Notes under the pieces: model-generated
Seen by the model: the letters and a program-made list of their open reading frames with translations, nothing else
Databases searched by the model: none
What the model was told of the DNA's origin: nothing
Made by a program: the position numbers and the translations under genes
Origin: an uncultured Senegalimassilia sp.
Lineage (GTDB): Bacteria > Actinomycetota > Coriobacteriia > Coriobacteriales > Eggerthellaceae
Direction: 5' to 3'
Assembly: GCF_902464545.1 (NCBI RefSeq)
Contig: NZ_CABQJR010000007.1
Location: 15,461-79,460, forward strand
DNA length: 64,000 bases
In this document: positions 15,852 to 29,034 of the stretch, in pieces
Numbering within the stretch: the stretch's first letter is position 1
How the letters are laid out: each line of letters starts with the position of its first letter

Positions 15852-17338
15852 TGGCCATCTCCGATATGGGCATCGCGCAGATCCGCGAGGGTCTGGCGTC
15901 CAAGCAGTTCACCGCCTGCGAGGTCGCGCAGGCAAGCCTCGACCGCATCGCGCAGGCCGATTCTCAGGTGCATGCGTTCCTGGAGGTCACCTCCGAGGCC
16001 GCCATGGCCGCCGCGCAGCGCGTTGATCAGGCAATCGCCGACGGCACGTTCGATACGCTCGGCCCGCTGGCCGGCGTGCCGGTGGCGTTCAAGGACAACA
16101 TGAACATGACGGGCACGCACACCACCTGCTCCTCCCGCATGCTGGAAAACTACGTGTCCCCGTACACCGCAACGTGCGTGCAGCGCATCATCGACGCCGG
16201 TGGTCTGCCGCTGGGCAAGCTGAACATGGACGAGTTCGCGTTCGGTTCCACCACCGAGTCCTCCGCGTTCGGCCCCACGCGCAACCCGTGGGATCTGGGT
16301 CGTGTTCCGGGCGGCAGCTCGGGCGGCTCTGCGGCGGCGGTCGCCGCGGGCATGGCGTGCGTCACGCTGGGCTCCGACACGGGCGGCTCCATCCGCCAGC
16401 CCGCCAGCTTCTGCGGCATCGTGGGCGTGAAGCCCACGTACGGCACGGTCAGCCGTTACGGCGTCGTGGCCTTCGGCAGTTCGCTCGACCAGGTCGGCCC
16501 GTTCGCCCGCAGCGTCGAGGACGCCGCTGCCGCGATGGACGCCCTGTGCGGCCATGACCCCCTGGACTGCACGTCGCAGGACGTGAAGGCCGGTTTCCGC
16601 GCCGCATGCCAGCAAGACGTTGCAGGCATGCGCATCGGCGTGGTCCGCAGCTTCATGGGCGCTAAGGGCCTGTCCTCCGAGGTTTCGGAGCGCGTGTCCG
16701 AGGCCGCTGCCAAGCTCGAGGCTGCCGGCGCCACCATCGTCGAGGTCGACCTGCCGCATATCGATGCCGCCATCAGCGCCTACTACGTGTTGGGTCCGTG
16801 CGAGGCGTTCTCCAACCTGGCCCGCTTCGACAGCGTGCGCTACGGCTACTGCGAGGAAGGCCACAAGGACCTGGGCAGCCAGTACGAGGCAAGCCGAGCC
16901 CATGGTTTCGGCGAAGAGGCGAAGCGCCGCATCATGCTGGGCAGCTACCTGCTTTCCGCCGGCGTGTACGAGCAGTACTACTATCCGGCCCAGCAGGTCC
17001 GTACGCTCATCACGCAGGACTACCGCAACGCCTACGAGCAGTGCGACGTCATCTTGGCGCCCACGGCCCCGGCTACGGCGTTCAAGTTCGGTGAGATCGC
17101 CGATCCGGCAACCATGTACCTGTCCGACGTGTTCACCATCTCCATCAACATCGCCGGCAACGGCGGCATGAGCGTGCCGTGCGGTTTGGGTGCGCAAAGC
17201 GGCATGCCCGTGGGCGTGCAGCTGATCGCCCCGCAGTTCAAGGACGAGAACATGTTCCGCGCCGCCATGGCGCTCGAGGCCGCCTACGGCAAGGCCCCCG
17301 TGGCCCCGAACTTCGCCGACGGGAAGGTGATTGAGTAA
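15851..17338 (+). CDS. gatA: Asp-tRNA(Asn)/Glu-tRNA(Gln) amidotransferase subunit A
   Basis: A 495-residue amidase-signature enzyme releasing ammonia from glutamine for GatB. The Ser-cisSer-Lys triad elements are visible: Lys in GVPVAFKDNMN, the cis-Ser in PGGSSGGSAAAVAAG, and the nucleophile Ser in GSDTGGSIRQPASFCG. GVKPTYGTVSRYGVVAFGSS follows. Length is normal. It is coupled by TAATG junctions to gatC upstream and gatB downstream. GatCAB makes Gln-tRNA(Gln) and/or Asn-tRNA(Asn) by transamidation; which one cannot be told from the sequence. Confidence 0.96.
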   Translation: MAISDMGIAQIREGLASKQFTACEVAQASLDRIAQADSQVHAFLEVTSEAAMAAAQRVDQAIADGTFDTLGPLAGVPVAFKDNMNMTGTHTTCSSRMLENYVSPYTATCVQRIIDAGGLPLGKLNMDEFAFGSTTESSAFGPTRNPWDLGRVPGGSSGGSAAAVAAGMACVTLGSDTGGSIRQPASFCGIVGVKPTYGTVSRYGVVAFGSSLDQVGPFARSVEDAAAAMDALCGHDPLDCTSQDVKAGFRAACQQDVAGMRIGVVRSFMGAKGLSSEVSERVSEAAAKLEAAGATIVEVDLPHIDAAISAYYVLGPCEAFSNLARFDSVRYGYCEEGHKDLGSQYEASRAHGFGEEAKRRIMLGSYLLSAGVYEQYYYPAQQVRTLITQDYRNAYEQCDVILAPTAPATAFKFGEIADPATMYLSDVFTISINIAGNGGMSVPCGLGAQSGMPVGVQLIAPQFKDENMFRAAMALEAAYGKAPVAPNFADGKVIE

Positions 17339-18915
17339 TGCGTAAGCTTGAAGAAGTCCTCAAGGATTGGGAGGCGGTCATCGGCTTGGAGATCCACGCC
17401 GAGCTGACCACGTTGAACACGAAGATGTTCTGCGGCTGCAAGCTTGAGTTCGGCGCCGATCCGAACACGCACACCTGCCCGGTGTGCCTGGGTCTTCCGG
17501 GTGCTCTGCCCGTGCCGAACAAGGCTGCTATCGAGTCCATCGTGCTTGCCGGCCTGGCCACGAACTGCGATATCGAGAAGCACAGCATGTTCTACCGTAA
17601 GAACTACATGTACCCCGACATGGCTAAGAACTTCCAGACCACGCAGGGTCCGGTCGCGTTCTGCATGCGCGGACATCTCGATCTGGATGTCGACGGTCCG
17701 GCAGCCAAGGAGCGCGGCGATATCGCCGGCCTGAAGCCGGGCGAGACCTGCGAGAACGTCACCGTCACCGATTCCGGCTACACGGCGCACGTTGGCATCA
17801 CGCGCATCCATATGGAGGAAGACGCCGGCAAGATGATCCACATCGGTGGCGACGAGGGCCGTATCGCGGGCGCCACGCATTCGCTGGTGGACTACAACCG
17901 CGCCGGCACGCCGCTCATCGAGTTGGTCACCGAGCCCGACCTGCGCACGCCTGAGGAGGCGCGCCTGTTCATGCAGAAGCTGCGTCAGATCTATCTGGCC
18001 ATCGGCATCTCCGACTGCTCCATGGAGGAAGGCTCCATGCGCTGCGACGGCAACGTCAGCCTGCGTCGCCGCGGCTCCACGAAGCTGGGCGTGAAGACCG
18101 AGCTGAAGAACATGAACTCCTTCAAGAACCTGCACGATGGCTTGGCCTATGAGATCTGCCGTCAGGCCGAGGTTCTGGAAGAGGGCGGTCAGATCTATCA
18201 GGAGACCCGCCATTGGGACCCCACCATGAAGCACACCATCGTCATGCGCGTGAAGGAAACCGCTGACGACTACCGCCTGTTCCCCGAGCCCGACTTGGCG
18301 CCCTACGACCTTTCCGACGAGTTCATCGAAGGCGTCCGCGTCAAGCTGCCCGAGCTGCCCGACCAGAAGGCCGCCCGCTTCGCCGATGAGTTCGGCCTGT
18401 CCGCCTACGATGCTCGCCATCTGGTTGATCATCGCGCTACGGCCGATTTCTTCGAGGCGTGCATGGAGGTTGCGGGCAAGGATGCCGCCAAGCTGGCGAA
18501 GCCTGTTGCCAACCTGACCATCAACGACGTCACCGCATGGCTCAACGCCAGCGAGGATGCTGACCTTGCGCAAAGCCCGCTCACGCCCGCCCGTGCGGTG
18601 GAGCTGGTGAAGCTGCTCGCCGAGGACGCCATCTCGTCCAAGCAGGCCAAGCAAGTGTTTTCCGCCATCATGGACGAGGACAAGGATCCCTCGGCCATCG
18701 TCGAGGAGCGCGGCATGAAGCAGGTGTCGGACACCGGCGCCATCGAGGCCGTTGTGGATGCCATCATCGCGGCGAACCCCGACGAGGTTGCCCGCTACAA
18801 GGAAGGCAATACGAAGGTCATCGGGTTCTTCGTGGGTCAGTGCATGAAGGAGATGCGCGGCCAGGGCAATCCGAAGATCATCAACCAGCTGTTGGCGAAG
18901 AAGCTGGCAGAATAG
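17338..18915 (+). CDS. gatB: Asp-tRNA(Asn)/Glu-tRNA(Gln) amidotransferase subunit B
   Basis: A 525-residue GatB, somewhat longer than the usual 475-500 residues. WEAVIGLEIHAELTTLNTKM opens the kinase-like cradle. The zinc-type Cys set lies in MFCGCKLEF and HTCPVCLGLPGALPVPN; YPDMAKNFQTTQ, RIHMEEDAGK, DYNRAGTPLIELVTEPD and MRCDGNVSLRR are hallmark motifs. The C-terminal YqeY-like tail runs to GNPKIINQLLAKKLAE and binds the tRNA elbow. GatB phosphorylates the misacylated tRNA and transfers ammonia to it. Confidence 0.96.
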   Translation: MRKLEEVLKDWEAVIGLEIHAELTTLNTKMFCGCKLEFGADPNTHTCPVCLGLPGALPVPNKAAIESIVLAGLATNCDIEKHSMFYRKNYMYPDMAKNFQTTQGPVAFCMRGHLDLDVDGPAAKERGDIAGLKPGETCENVTVTDSGYTAHVGITRIHMEEDAGKMIHIGGDEGRIAGATHSLVDYNRAGTPLIELVTEPDLRTPEEARLFMQKLRQIYLAIGISDCSMEEGSMRCDGNVSLRRRGSTKLGVKTELKNMNSFKNLHDGLAYEICRQAEVLEEGGQIYQETRHWDPTMKHTIVMRVKETADDYRLFPEPDLAPYDLSDEFIEGVRVKLPELPDQKAARFADEFGLSAYDARHLVDHRATADFFEACMEVAGKDAAKLAKPVANLTINDVTAWLNASEDADLAQSPLTPARAVELVKLLAEDAISSKQAKQVFSAIMDEDKDPSAIVEERGMKQVSDTGAIEAVVDAIIAANPDEVARYKEGNTKVIGFFVGQCMKEMRGQGNPKIINQLLAKKLAE

Positions 18916-18939
18916 CGTAAACGCAATCGCAAACGTAAA

Positions 18940-18967
18940 CGAGGGGCCGCTGATGAGCGGCTCCTCG
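18940..18967 (+). terminator. Intrinsic terminator after gatB
   Basis: A 12-bp stem with one G-U pair (18940-18951 with 18956-18967) and GATG loop is located 25 nt after the gatB stop. Confidence 0.65.
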
Positions 18968-19092
18968 TGCGTTATAGGACGTGCAAGCAATGCGAGCGAT
19001 GATGCGCGTGGGTCGATTCGGAGTAAGTGAATCGACTCACACAGACATGGTCAGAGTGTACCGTTGGCAGTTGCGGCGCGCGGTTTGAGCGC

Positions 19093-19220
19093 GCCGGCAA
19101 GCTGCAAGGCGCAGCGCTAGCAAACGCAGAGGGCTCGCAGTGCGCGGCCTGCAAGCCGTGGGGCGCAGCGATTGTTTGCATCCTGCGTGTAGCGTGCGCC
19201 GGCAAGCTGCAAGGCGCAGC
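19093..19220. repeat. Interspersed repeat copies, gatB-kinase intergenic region
   Basis: Two identical 23-bp copies (19093-19115 and 19198-19220, core GCCGGCAAGCTGCAAGGC) and a diverged one at about 19143-19170 fill the space between converging genes. A related sequence in reverse orientation occurs three times inside the kinase gene at 19985-20121. No gene is visible in 18968-19266. Confidence 0.55.
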
Positions 19221-19266
19221 TTGCGCCGCACGCAGGCAGTCATCTGCGCTCTGCGCGCAGGCGCCC

Positions 19267-23406
<4,140 letters not shown>

Positions 23407-23412
23407 CTCTTG

Positions 23413-24980
23413 CTACTCCGTGCCCTCGGCTGCGGCTTGGAGTTGCTGGCAGAAGGAGGCGTACCATTGCTCGAACGCGGCATCGCCCACGTACGGCTCA
23501 AGCGCCTCGGTGCGCGATTGGCCGGCGGCTATTGCCGCCTGAACAGCCGCTTTGTCGGCGGTTGCCTTATCGTCGAGCGAATGGTCGAGTACCTTGCGCG
23601 CGGCATAAGCGTTGTCGAAGCTCTTAAGCGAGTACAGCTCCACGTCGTCGAAGGAGTCCATGGCCATGGCGATGCAGTCGCGGGTCTTGGGGTTTACGGA
23701 GAGGTTCTCGTTCTGAATCGCGTTATCAAGCTCTTCGACGCTGTTTGCATCAGTTCGCACGGGAAGATACGACGCCGCCGTCGCGAAGCGCAGGTTGTTC
23801 TGCTTCTCGGTGAACCACTTCAGGAACTCGTAGGAAGCGTATTCGTGTTGCTCGTCCGACTTCGCCACCGCCATGCCGGCGCCTTGCTGAGGGGCCACGG
23901 CGTTGCCTTCTTCGAAGGTTGGCGGCATGATGATCTGATAGCCGATCTCGTGCGTTCCGTTGTCGTCGACCACCTGGTCGGGGAAGTACGCCGCCGATGC
24001 GGTGGAGCCCGTGTAGCAGATGATGTCGCCCGTCTTCATGTCGTCGGAGCGGAACTTGCCCTTGGCGTCGAAATATCCGCTGACGAAGGGTATGTAGTAG
24101 TTGTCCCACAGGCGGCGGACCTTTTCCTTGTCGGCGTTGACCGCGGTTTTGCCGTCGGCGTTGGGCGCGAGCAGATCGACGCCCATCTGCCTCATGCCGA
24201 TGATGAAGTAGTTGGACAGGGAATCGCGGCCGTAGAACGCCTTGCCGTCGTTGGGGATGTCGGGCGTTAGCGCATCGGTGTACTCGTAGTAGCGCTTCGC
24301 GGTGGCCGCGATGCCTTCCTGCGTTGCCAGGTCATCGACGGTGCGCCGGTGGCCTGGGCGAACGGCTCCCAGTCGGTTTCGTCGAGTATGGTCACCTCGG
24401 TGGATTTCGCCACCGGCAGCAGGTACAGGGAATCGTCGCCGTCGAAGCGTCCCTCGTCAAGGTAGTCGGGCACATAGTTGGACAGCTCATCGGGCGTGAA
24501 GTAGTCCGTCAGATCAACGAGCTTGCCCTGTTGTTGCACGTTGTAGGCCGTGTCGGCGTAGGAGGAGAACACGTTGGGCATCTGGTCGGCGCCGACCTCG
24601 CCTGCCGACGAGTTCGAGATAGCCTTCTCCAGCTCGGCGACCGACCCTTGGGTCTTGCTTTTCACGTAGATGCCTTTCTCCTTGCCCACGGTGGAGTTGA
24701 ACTCGGACACCAGGCTGTCGAAGGACGCCTGCTGGGCTCCGTTGTAGTAATCCCATACGGTGATGGTGGTGGGGTTGCTCGGGTCCAGCTTGACGGCGGT
24801 CTTCCCGCTATCGCCGGCGCAGCCGGTGGATAGCGCAGCGGCAAGCACGCCGGTAAGGGCGAATGCGGCCAGCGCGGCTTTCCGGGGGCGGATGCGGCCC
24901 GCGCTGCGGCTGCGGCGGTTGTCGGTTGCGCCGTCTTCCTGGGTGACGCCTGCGGCGTGGCGGTTGGTGCGCATATGCAT
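23413..24980 (-). pseudogene. Extracellular solute-binding lipoprotein, frameshifted
   Basis: Together the two halves encode about 522 residues of a family 1 (sugar-type) solute-binding protein. The N-terminal part (24980-24267 frame) has a signal ending LSTGC, TITVWDYYNGAQQASFDSLV and WEPFAQATGA. The second frame resumes with VDDLATQEGIAATAKRYYEY and continues through GSTASAAYFPDQVVD and YEFLKWFTEKQ to 23413. One base appears missing at about 24341-24350. If real, only a truncated lipoprotein is made; a sequencing error is equally possible. The start has a strong GGAGGAAT site 12 nt after the upstream gene. No permease or ATPase gene is present, so it probably serves as ligand receptor for the kinase encoded next. 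Confidence 0.8.
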
Positions 24981-24992
24981 ACTGGATTCCTC

Positions 24993-25447
24993 CTAGTGCT
25001 CGGCCGGCGTGGTTTCGGCGCTGGTCGAAGGTTCCGTATCGGTTGGGCGAGCTTCCGTGGCCTCGATGGCCGGGCGGGCGGTGGGGCCGCCGCCCGCGTC
25101 GTCGCTCGAGCCGTCGCCGCCGTCATCGGCGAGGTCGGCGCCTGCGGCGTCGGCCCCATCGGATTTGTCAGCGGGGTGCCAAATTCCATCATACCCGTTA
25201 ATGCCGGCGGAATCGGCGATTCGCCCTGCTTCGCCGGCGGATTTTGCGTTCGCGGCGGTATTCGGCTCGCTTGTCGGCGGTGCGACGGAGTCTTTCGTGT
25301 CCACGCGGTCGACGACCACGGTGGACGGCGGCTCGACAGTTCGTCGGTGCGTTGCCGGTCGTCGAGCAGGCGCTCGGGCTCGGCGCTGTGATCGCGGGCG
25401 AGCTCGATGATGCCCTTGATGGCGCGCCGAGGGCGCTGCGTGTTCAT
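24993..25447 (-). pseudogene. Uncharacterised small gene with apparent frameshift, first of the sensory operon
   Basis: Two frames seem to form one gene of about 151 codons. The first, from ATG 25447, reads MNTQRPRRAIKGIIELARD and continues SAEPERLLDDRQRTDEL. A shift between about 25335 and 25365 leads to the frame TVEPPSTVVVDRVDTKDSVA and a long acidic, low-complexity tail ending AETTPAEH. The stop at 24993 is 12 nt from the solute-binding start. No family is recognised and the ribosome-binding site is poor, so both the gene and the frameshift are tentative. Confidence 0.35.
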
Positions 25448-25685
25448 CGAGGATCGCGGCGCCGCTGCGCCGTCCGGCGCGCAACTGCGCTGATGCTGTC
25501 GGGTTCGCCCGCTTCGCCGGCGTGTCGTTTACAATGGCGGCATATGCAGGAAAGCCTGGTTGGAGGGCGGGCGGAGGCCCGTGCCGCACCGGACGGAAGC
25601 CGGCCGCGTGCAGAGCGCATGCCCACGCCGCGCCCGATCGCGTCTGCGCAACCGGGGAGAAACCGCTAGAAGCGAAGGAAACCTT

Positions 25686-27395
25686 ATGAGCGATATCGAT
25701 GTGCGCGCCGAGCTTGCGCATTGGATTGAGAACGTGCAGGATGCCGATCTGGCGGCCGAGCTGGCCGACATGCAGGCGAAGGCCGACGCCGGCGATGACG
25801 CCGCGATGACCGACGCCTTCTTCCAGAACCTGTCGTTCGGCACCGCGGGCCTGCGCGGCGTGCTGGGCGCCGGCACGAACCGTATGAACATCTACACGGT
25901 GGGCCGCGCCACGCAGGGCTTCGCCGATTATCTGAACGCGAACTTCGAAAACCCCTCCGTCGCCATTGCCCGCGACAGCCGCAACAACGGCGAGCTGTTC
26001 GTGCGCACCACCGCCGCCATCATGGCAGCCAATGGCGTGACGGCGTACGTGTACCCGCGCATCTCCCCGGTCCCCACGCTTTCGTGGGCCGTGCGCGACC
26101 TGGGCTGCTCGGGCGGCATCTGCATGACGGCCAGCCACAACCCTGCGCCGTACAACGGCTACAAGGCCTACGGCCCCGACGGCTGCCAGATCACCAGCCA
26201 GGCTGCCGCCGCCATCTCCGCGGCCATCGCCGGAACCGACGCGTTCACCGGCGTGAAGTCCATGGATTTCGATGAGGCCGTGGCATCGGGCAAGGTCAAG
26301 TGGATCGAAGACGCCGTGCTCGAGCGCTACTACGACGCGGTGCTGGCGCAGTCGGTGAACAACCTGTCCGACGAGCAGATCGCCGCCGCCCCGCTGAAGC
26401 TCGTGTACACGCCGCTTAACGGCACGGGCCTGGTCCCCGTTACCACGGTGCTCGCGCGCGCCGGTGTCTCCGACGTCACCGTGGTGCCCGAGCAGGAGCA
26501 GCCCGACGGCAACTTCCCCACGTGCCCCTATCCTAACCCCGAGATCCGCGAGGCCATGCAGAAGGGCATCGACCTGTGCGAGCAGGTGCATCCCGACCTG
26601 CTGCTGGCCACCGACCCCGATGCCGACCGCGTGGGCGTGGCCTGCAAGGACGGCGACGACTACACGCTGCTGACCGGCAACGAGATGGGCGTGCTGCTGC
26701 TGGATTACGTGTGCCGCATGCGCGCCGAGCGCGGCGAGGACCTGACGCGCAAGGTGGCCGTGACCACCATCGTGTCGTCGGCCATGGTCGATGCGCTGGC
26801 TGCGGAATACGGCTTTGAGCTGCGCCGTTGCCTGACGGGCTTCAAGTACATCGGCGACATCATCACCGAGCTGGCCGACGCGGGCCAGGCCGACCGCTTC
26901 ATCTTCGGTTTCGAGGAGAGCTACGGCTACCTGTCCGGCGACCACGTGCGCGACAAGGACGCCGTGAACGCCAGCCTGCTCATCTGCCAGATGGCGCAGG
27001 AGTACAAGCTGGCGGGCAAGAACCTGGCCCAGGCCATGCGCGACCTGTACGCCAAGCACGGCTGGTGGCTCAACCGCACCGTGTCGCTGTCCTATCCCGG
27101 CGCCGACGGCGCGGCGAAGATGGCCGACCTCATGGCGGGTTTGCGCGCGAACGCTCCGGCCGAGCTGGCCGGCCGCAAGGTCGAGGCCGTGGTCGACTAC
27201 CAGGGCGGCGTGAACGGCCTGCCTTCCGCCAACGTGGTGGAGTTCGACGTGGAAGGCGGCAACAAGGTCATCGTGCGCCCGAGCGGCACCGAGCCGAAGA
27301 TCAAGCTGTACGTGTTCGCGAAGGACGCCAGCCGCGAGGCAGCCGACGCGCTGCTGAACGCGCTTGAGGAGGCAGGTCGCAAACTGTTGGCTTAA
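25686..27395 (+). CDS. Phosphoglucomutase/phosphomannomutase family protein
   Basis: A 569-residue alpha-D-phosphohexomutase interconverting hexose 1- and 6-phosphates. Phosphoserine loop: CMTASHNPAPYNGYKAYGPD. Magnesium loop: DPDADRVGVA. Sugar-binding loop: FGFEESYGYLSGDHVRDKDA. Phosphate-binding loop: RPSGTEPKIKLYV. The N-terminus FGTAGLRGVLGAGTNRMN is typical of the long PgcA-like subfamily. ATG 25686 is preferred, having a GAAGGAAA site; the earlier in-frame ATG lacks one. A TACAAT -10-like element lies at 25530-25535. The gene stands alone and presumably supplies sugar phosphates for envelope polysaccharide. Nothing coding is seen between 25448 and 25685. Confidence 0.93.
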   Translation: MSDIDVRAELAHWIENVQDADLAAELADMQAKADAGDDAAMTDAFFQNLSFGTAGLRGVLGAGTNRMNIYTVGRATQGFADYLNANFENPSVAIARDSRNNGELFVRTTAAIMAANGVTAYVYPRISPVPTLSWAVRDLGCSGGICMTASHNPAPYNGYKAYGPDGCQITSQAAAAISAAIAGTDAFTGVKSMDFDEAVASGKVKWIEDAVLERYYDAVLAQSVNNLSDEQIAAAPLKLVYTPLNGTGLVPVTTVLARAGVSDVTVVPEQEQPDGNFPTCPYPNPEIREAMQKGIDLCEQVHPDLLLATDPDADRVGVACKDGDDYTLLTGNEMGVLLLDYVCRMRAERGEDLTRKVAVTTIVSSAMVDALAAEYGFELRRCLTGFKYIGDIITELADAGQADRFIFGFEESYGYLSGDHVRDKDAVNASLLICQMAQEYKLAGKNLAQAMRDLYAKHGWWLNRTVSLSYPGADGAAKMADLMAGLRANAPAELAGRKVEAVVDYQGGVNGLPSANVVEFDVEGGNKVIVRPSGTEPKIKLYVFAKDASREAADALLNALEEAGRKLLA

Positions 27396-27434
27396 GGCCG
27401 CGTGACGGGAACGGATGGGTCAGTGCCTTCGGAA

Positions 27435-27500
27435 GGTTTTGACTCGCTAACTTTTGCGAGGGGCTCGCGGTTGAAATGCCGCGGGCCCTTTGTTGCTTTC
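27435..27500 (+). terminator. Terminator after the phosphohexomutase with conserved lead-in
   Basis: A 10-bp stem with one G-U pair (27461-27470 with 27479-27488) is followed by TTTGTTGCTTT. Just before it, GGTTTTGACTCGCTAACTTT at 27435-27454 is nearly repeated before the hairpin at 37259, so lead-in and terminator look like one repeated element. I see no gene in the following 27501-27680. Confidence 0.65.
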
Positions 27501-27682
27501 TGCGCCGGGTACGGCTGCATGATGGGCGGGGCGCGAAGGGCGTGAAGCGCGACAGGGGGCCGGATGCTTTGCCAGGTTTGCTGCGAACAAGATTGCTTGC
27601 AAGAAGCGCTTCCGAAGCGCTGGTTTGGGGAAAGGCAGCCGAGCGGGTCGCCTTTCTTGTTTGGGAAAAATATGACCCTGTG

Positions 27683-27748
27683 TTTACAAAAAGCTGCGCA
27701 GTGCGATAATGAATTAGATAAAGGTAACTTTCGGTAGCAAATGTTACC
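27683..27748 (+). promoter_or_regulatory. Promoter and likely operator of the Crp/Fnr-like gene
   Basis: -35 TTTACA (27683-27688), 16-nt spacer and -10 GATAAT (27705-27710). Just downstream of the expected start lie GGTAAC (27723-27728) and GTTACC (27743-27748), an inverted pair placed where binding would repress. The same half-sites recur before the surface-protein genes, suggesting autoregulation. Confidence 0.6.
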
Positions 27749-27880
27749 CGGTGGTTGGTTTCGGCGCGATGGCGGGAATGGCTGAAGCGACGGTACCGCC
27801 ATGTGCGGCCGCATGCATACGAGGCTTGCGCGGGGGACGTTTGCCAGGGCGACGAGCGTAGCAAGGAGTTGGTGGGTCGC

Positions 27881-28531
27881 ATGGAGTTTACGCAGGATCT
27901 TATTCGCTCGCTGCATTCGTCGGCCGTGTTCGAGGGCATTCCCGTGAAGGACCTGCGCGATTTGCTGCGCGAAATCGATGCGCGCGTTATGGAGCTGTCA
28001 GAAGGCCAACTGCTGCGACGTGCTGGCGACCGTATGGATTTCTATCCCGTGGTTGTTTCGGGCATCGTGCAAGCAAGCATGCCGCAAGGTGGGCAAGACC
28101 GCCCGGTGGCGCAATTCGGCTCGGGCGAGTCGTTCGCCGAGGCCGTGCCGGCGACGCTTAAGCATGCGCCGGTGAATATTCGCGCGCTTGAGCCCACGAG
28201 CATACTGTGCATCCCCGCAAAGCAACTCGAATCGTGCACGAGCCCGCATGCGTTTCTGCTGCGCGAAAACCTGTCGACCGAAATGTCGAAGAAGATAGGC
28301 GTGCTTACGCAAACGCTCTCCGTGGTTGGCGAGCCGCGTCTTTCCGACCGCATCATGGCGCATTTGCGCACGCTACCCCAGGACGCGGACGGTCGCGTAG
28401 AGGTTCCCATGAATCGCCAGGAATGGGCCACGTATCTGCGTGCCGCCGACAAATCGCTCATTCGCGAACTAAGCACCCTGCAAAAAGAAGGCGTGCTAGA
28501 AGTGGATGGCCGCTTCATCCGCATGCTGTAG
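27881..28531 (+). CDS. Crp/Fnr-family transcriptional regulator
   Basis: A 216-residue regulator. The cyclic-nucleotide-binding-type beta barrel spans about residues 15-120 (FEGIPVKDLRDLL, VVVSGIVQASMPQGGQDRPV, FGSGESFAEAV), then a dimerisation helix (ENLSTEMSKKIGVLTQTLSV) and a winged helix (PMNRQEWATYLRAADKSLIR, ELSTLQKEGVLEVDG). No FNR-type Cys cluster or full cAMP-pocket RxS motif is apparent, so the effector is unknown. ATG 27881 is used because of the AAGGAG site at 27863-27868. Its probable targets are itself and the surface-protein genes 0.5 kb downstream, where GGTAAC/GTTACC sites cluster. Confidence 0.85.
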   Translation: MEFTQDLIRSLHSSAVFEGIPVKDLRDLLREIDARVMELSEGQLLRRAGDRMDFYPVVVSGIVQASMPQGGQDRPVAQFGSGESFAEAVPATLKHAPVNIRALEPTSILCIPAKQLESCTSPHAFLLRENLSTEMSKKIGVLTQTLSVVGEPRLSDRIMAHLRTLPQDADGRVEVPMNRQEWATYLRAADKSLIRELSTLQKEGVLEVDGRFIRML

Positions 28532-28664
28532 GTAGTAGCCCCTCGGCTAGGGGGAACGCCAAGCGCGATCTGTATCACCAAACATCCGTTCAGAACACAA
28601 GAACAAATGTTTGGGAATCTTTACGAGTTGACGTGTTCGCCGACCGACGTACCCCTCTGACCTG

Positions 28665-28682
28665 GGGTAACATATGTTACCC
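28665..28682. promoter_or_regulatory. Perfect 18-bp palindrome, candidate Crp-type operator
   Basis: GGGTAACATATGTTACCC is exactly self-complementary. It lies about 100 bp upstream of the predicted start of the surface-protein transcript, a common activator position, and shares half-sites with the promoter region of the adjacent Crp/Fnr-like gene. Confidence 0.65.
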
Positions 28683-28728
28683 TTGGAGAAGATTTTGTCG
28701 AAAAAGGAACCCATTTCGAACTTTTTTC

Positions 28729-28790
28729 TTGTAATTTCGGTAACCCCAGGCTTACAATAGCAGCCGTCAAGCCAGTTACCCGCGTGTTAC
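28729..28790 (+). promoter_or_regulatory. Promoter of the surface-protein locus with embedded half-sites
   Basis: -35 TTGTAA (28729-28734), 18-nt spacer and -10 TACAAT (28753-28758). GGTAAC at 28739-28744 lies inside the spacer, and GTTACC (28775-28780) and GTTACT (28786-28791) follow the start point. Transcription would begin near 28765, giving a 5'-UTR of about 270 nt with no evident gene. Confidence 0.55.
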
Positions 28791-29034
28791 TTGCCGGCTG
28801 GAGCGCCCTTTCAACCAGGGCGAACGCCGAGCTCGCGCGGGCAAGCGCACAACCCCTGCAACAACCCAATCCCACACGCAACGCGGGCGCGCGTCTGTCT
28901 TGTCGTACCCAGATTCCACATGGCGGGGCCCGTATCGGCCCGCCTCGGGATGCCTTGGGAGCCGAGGATGCGGCATCGGCGCTCAAGGTTGCACCACCAA
29001 ATATAAACAAGCCGCAAAGAAAGGGTGATTCGCT

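Noticed and set aside
19093..19220. Possible small gene in the gatB-kinase gap
   Set aside because: The short open frames consist of the repeat itself and have no ribosome-binding site.
24993..27059. 688-codon open frame antisense to the phosphohexomutase
   Set aside because: Most of it mirrors the GC-rich sense gene. Only its last 110 codons, beyond 25365, may be real as the second half of the frameshifted small gene.
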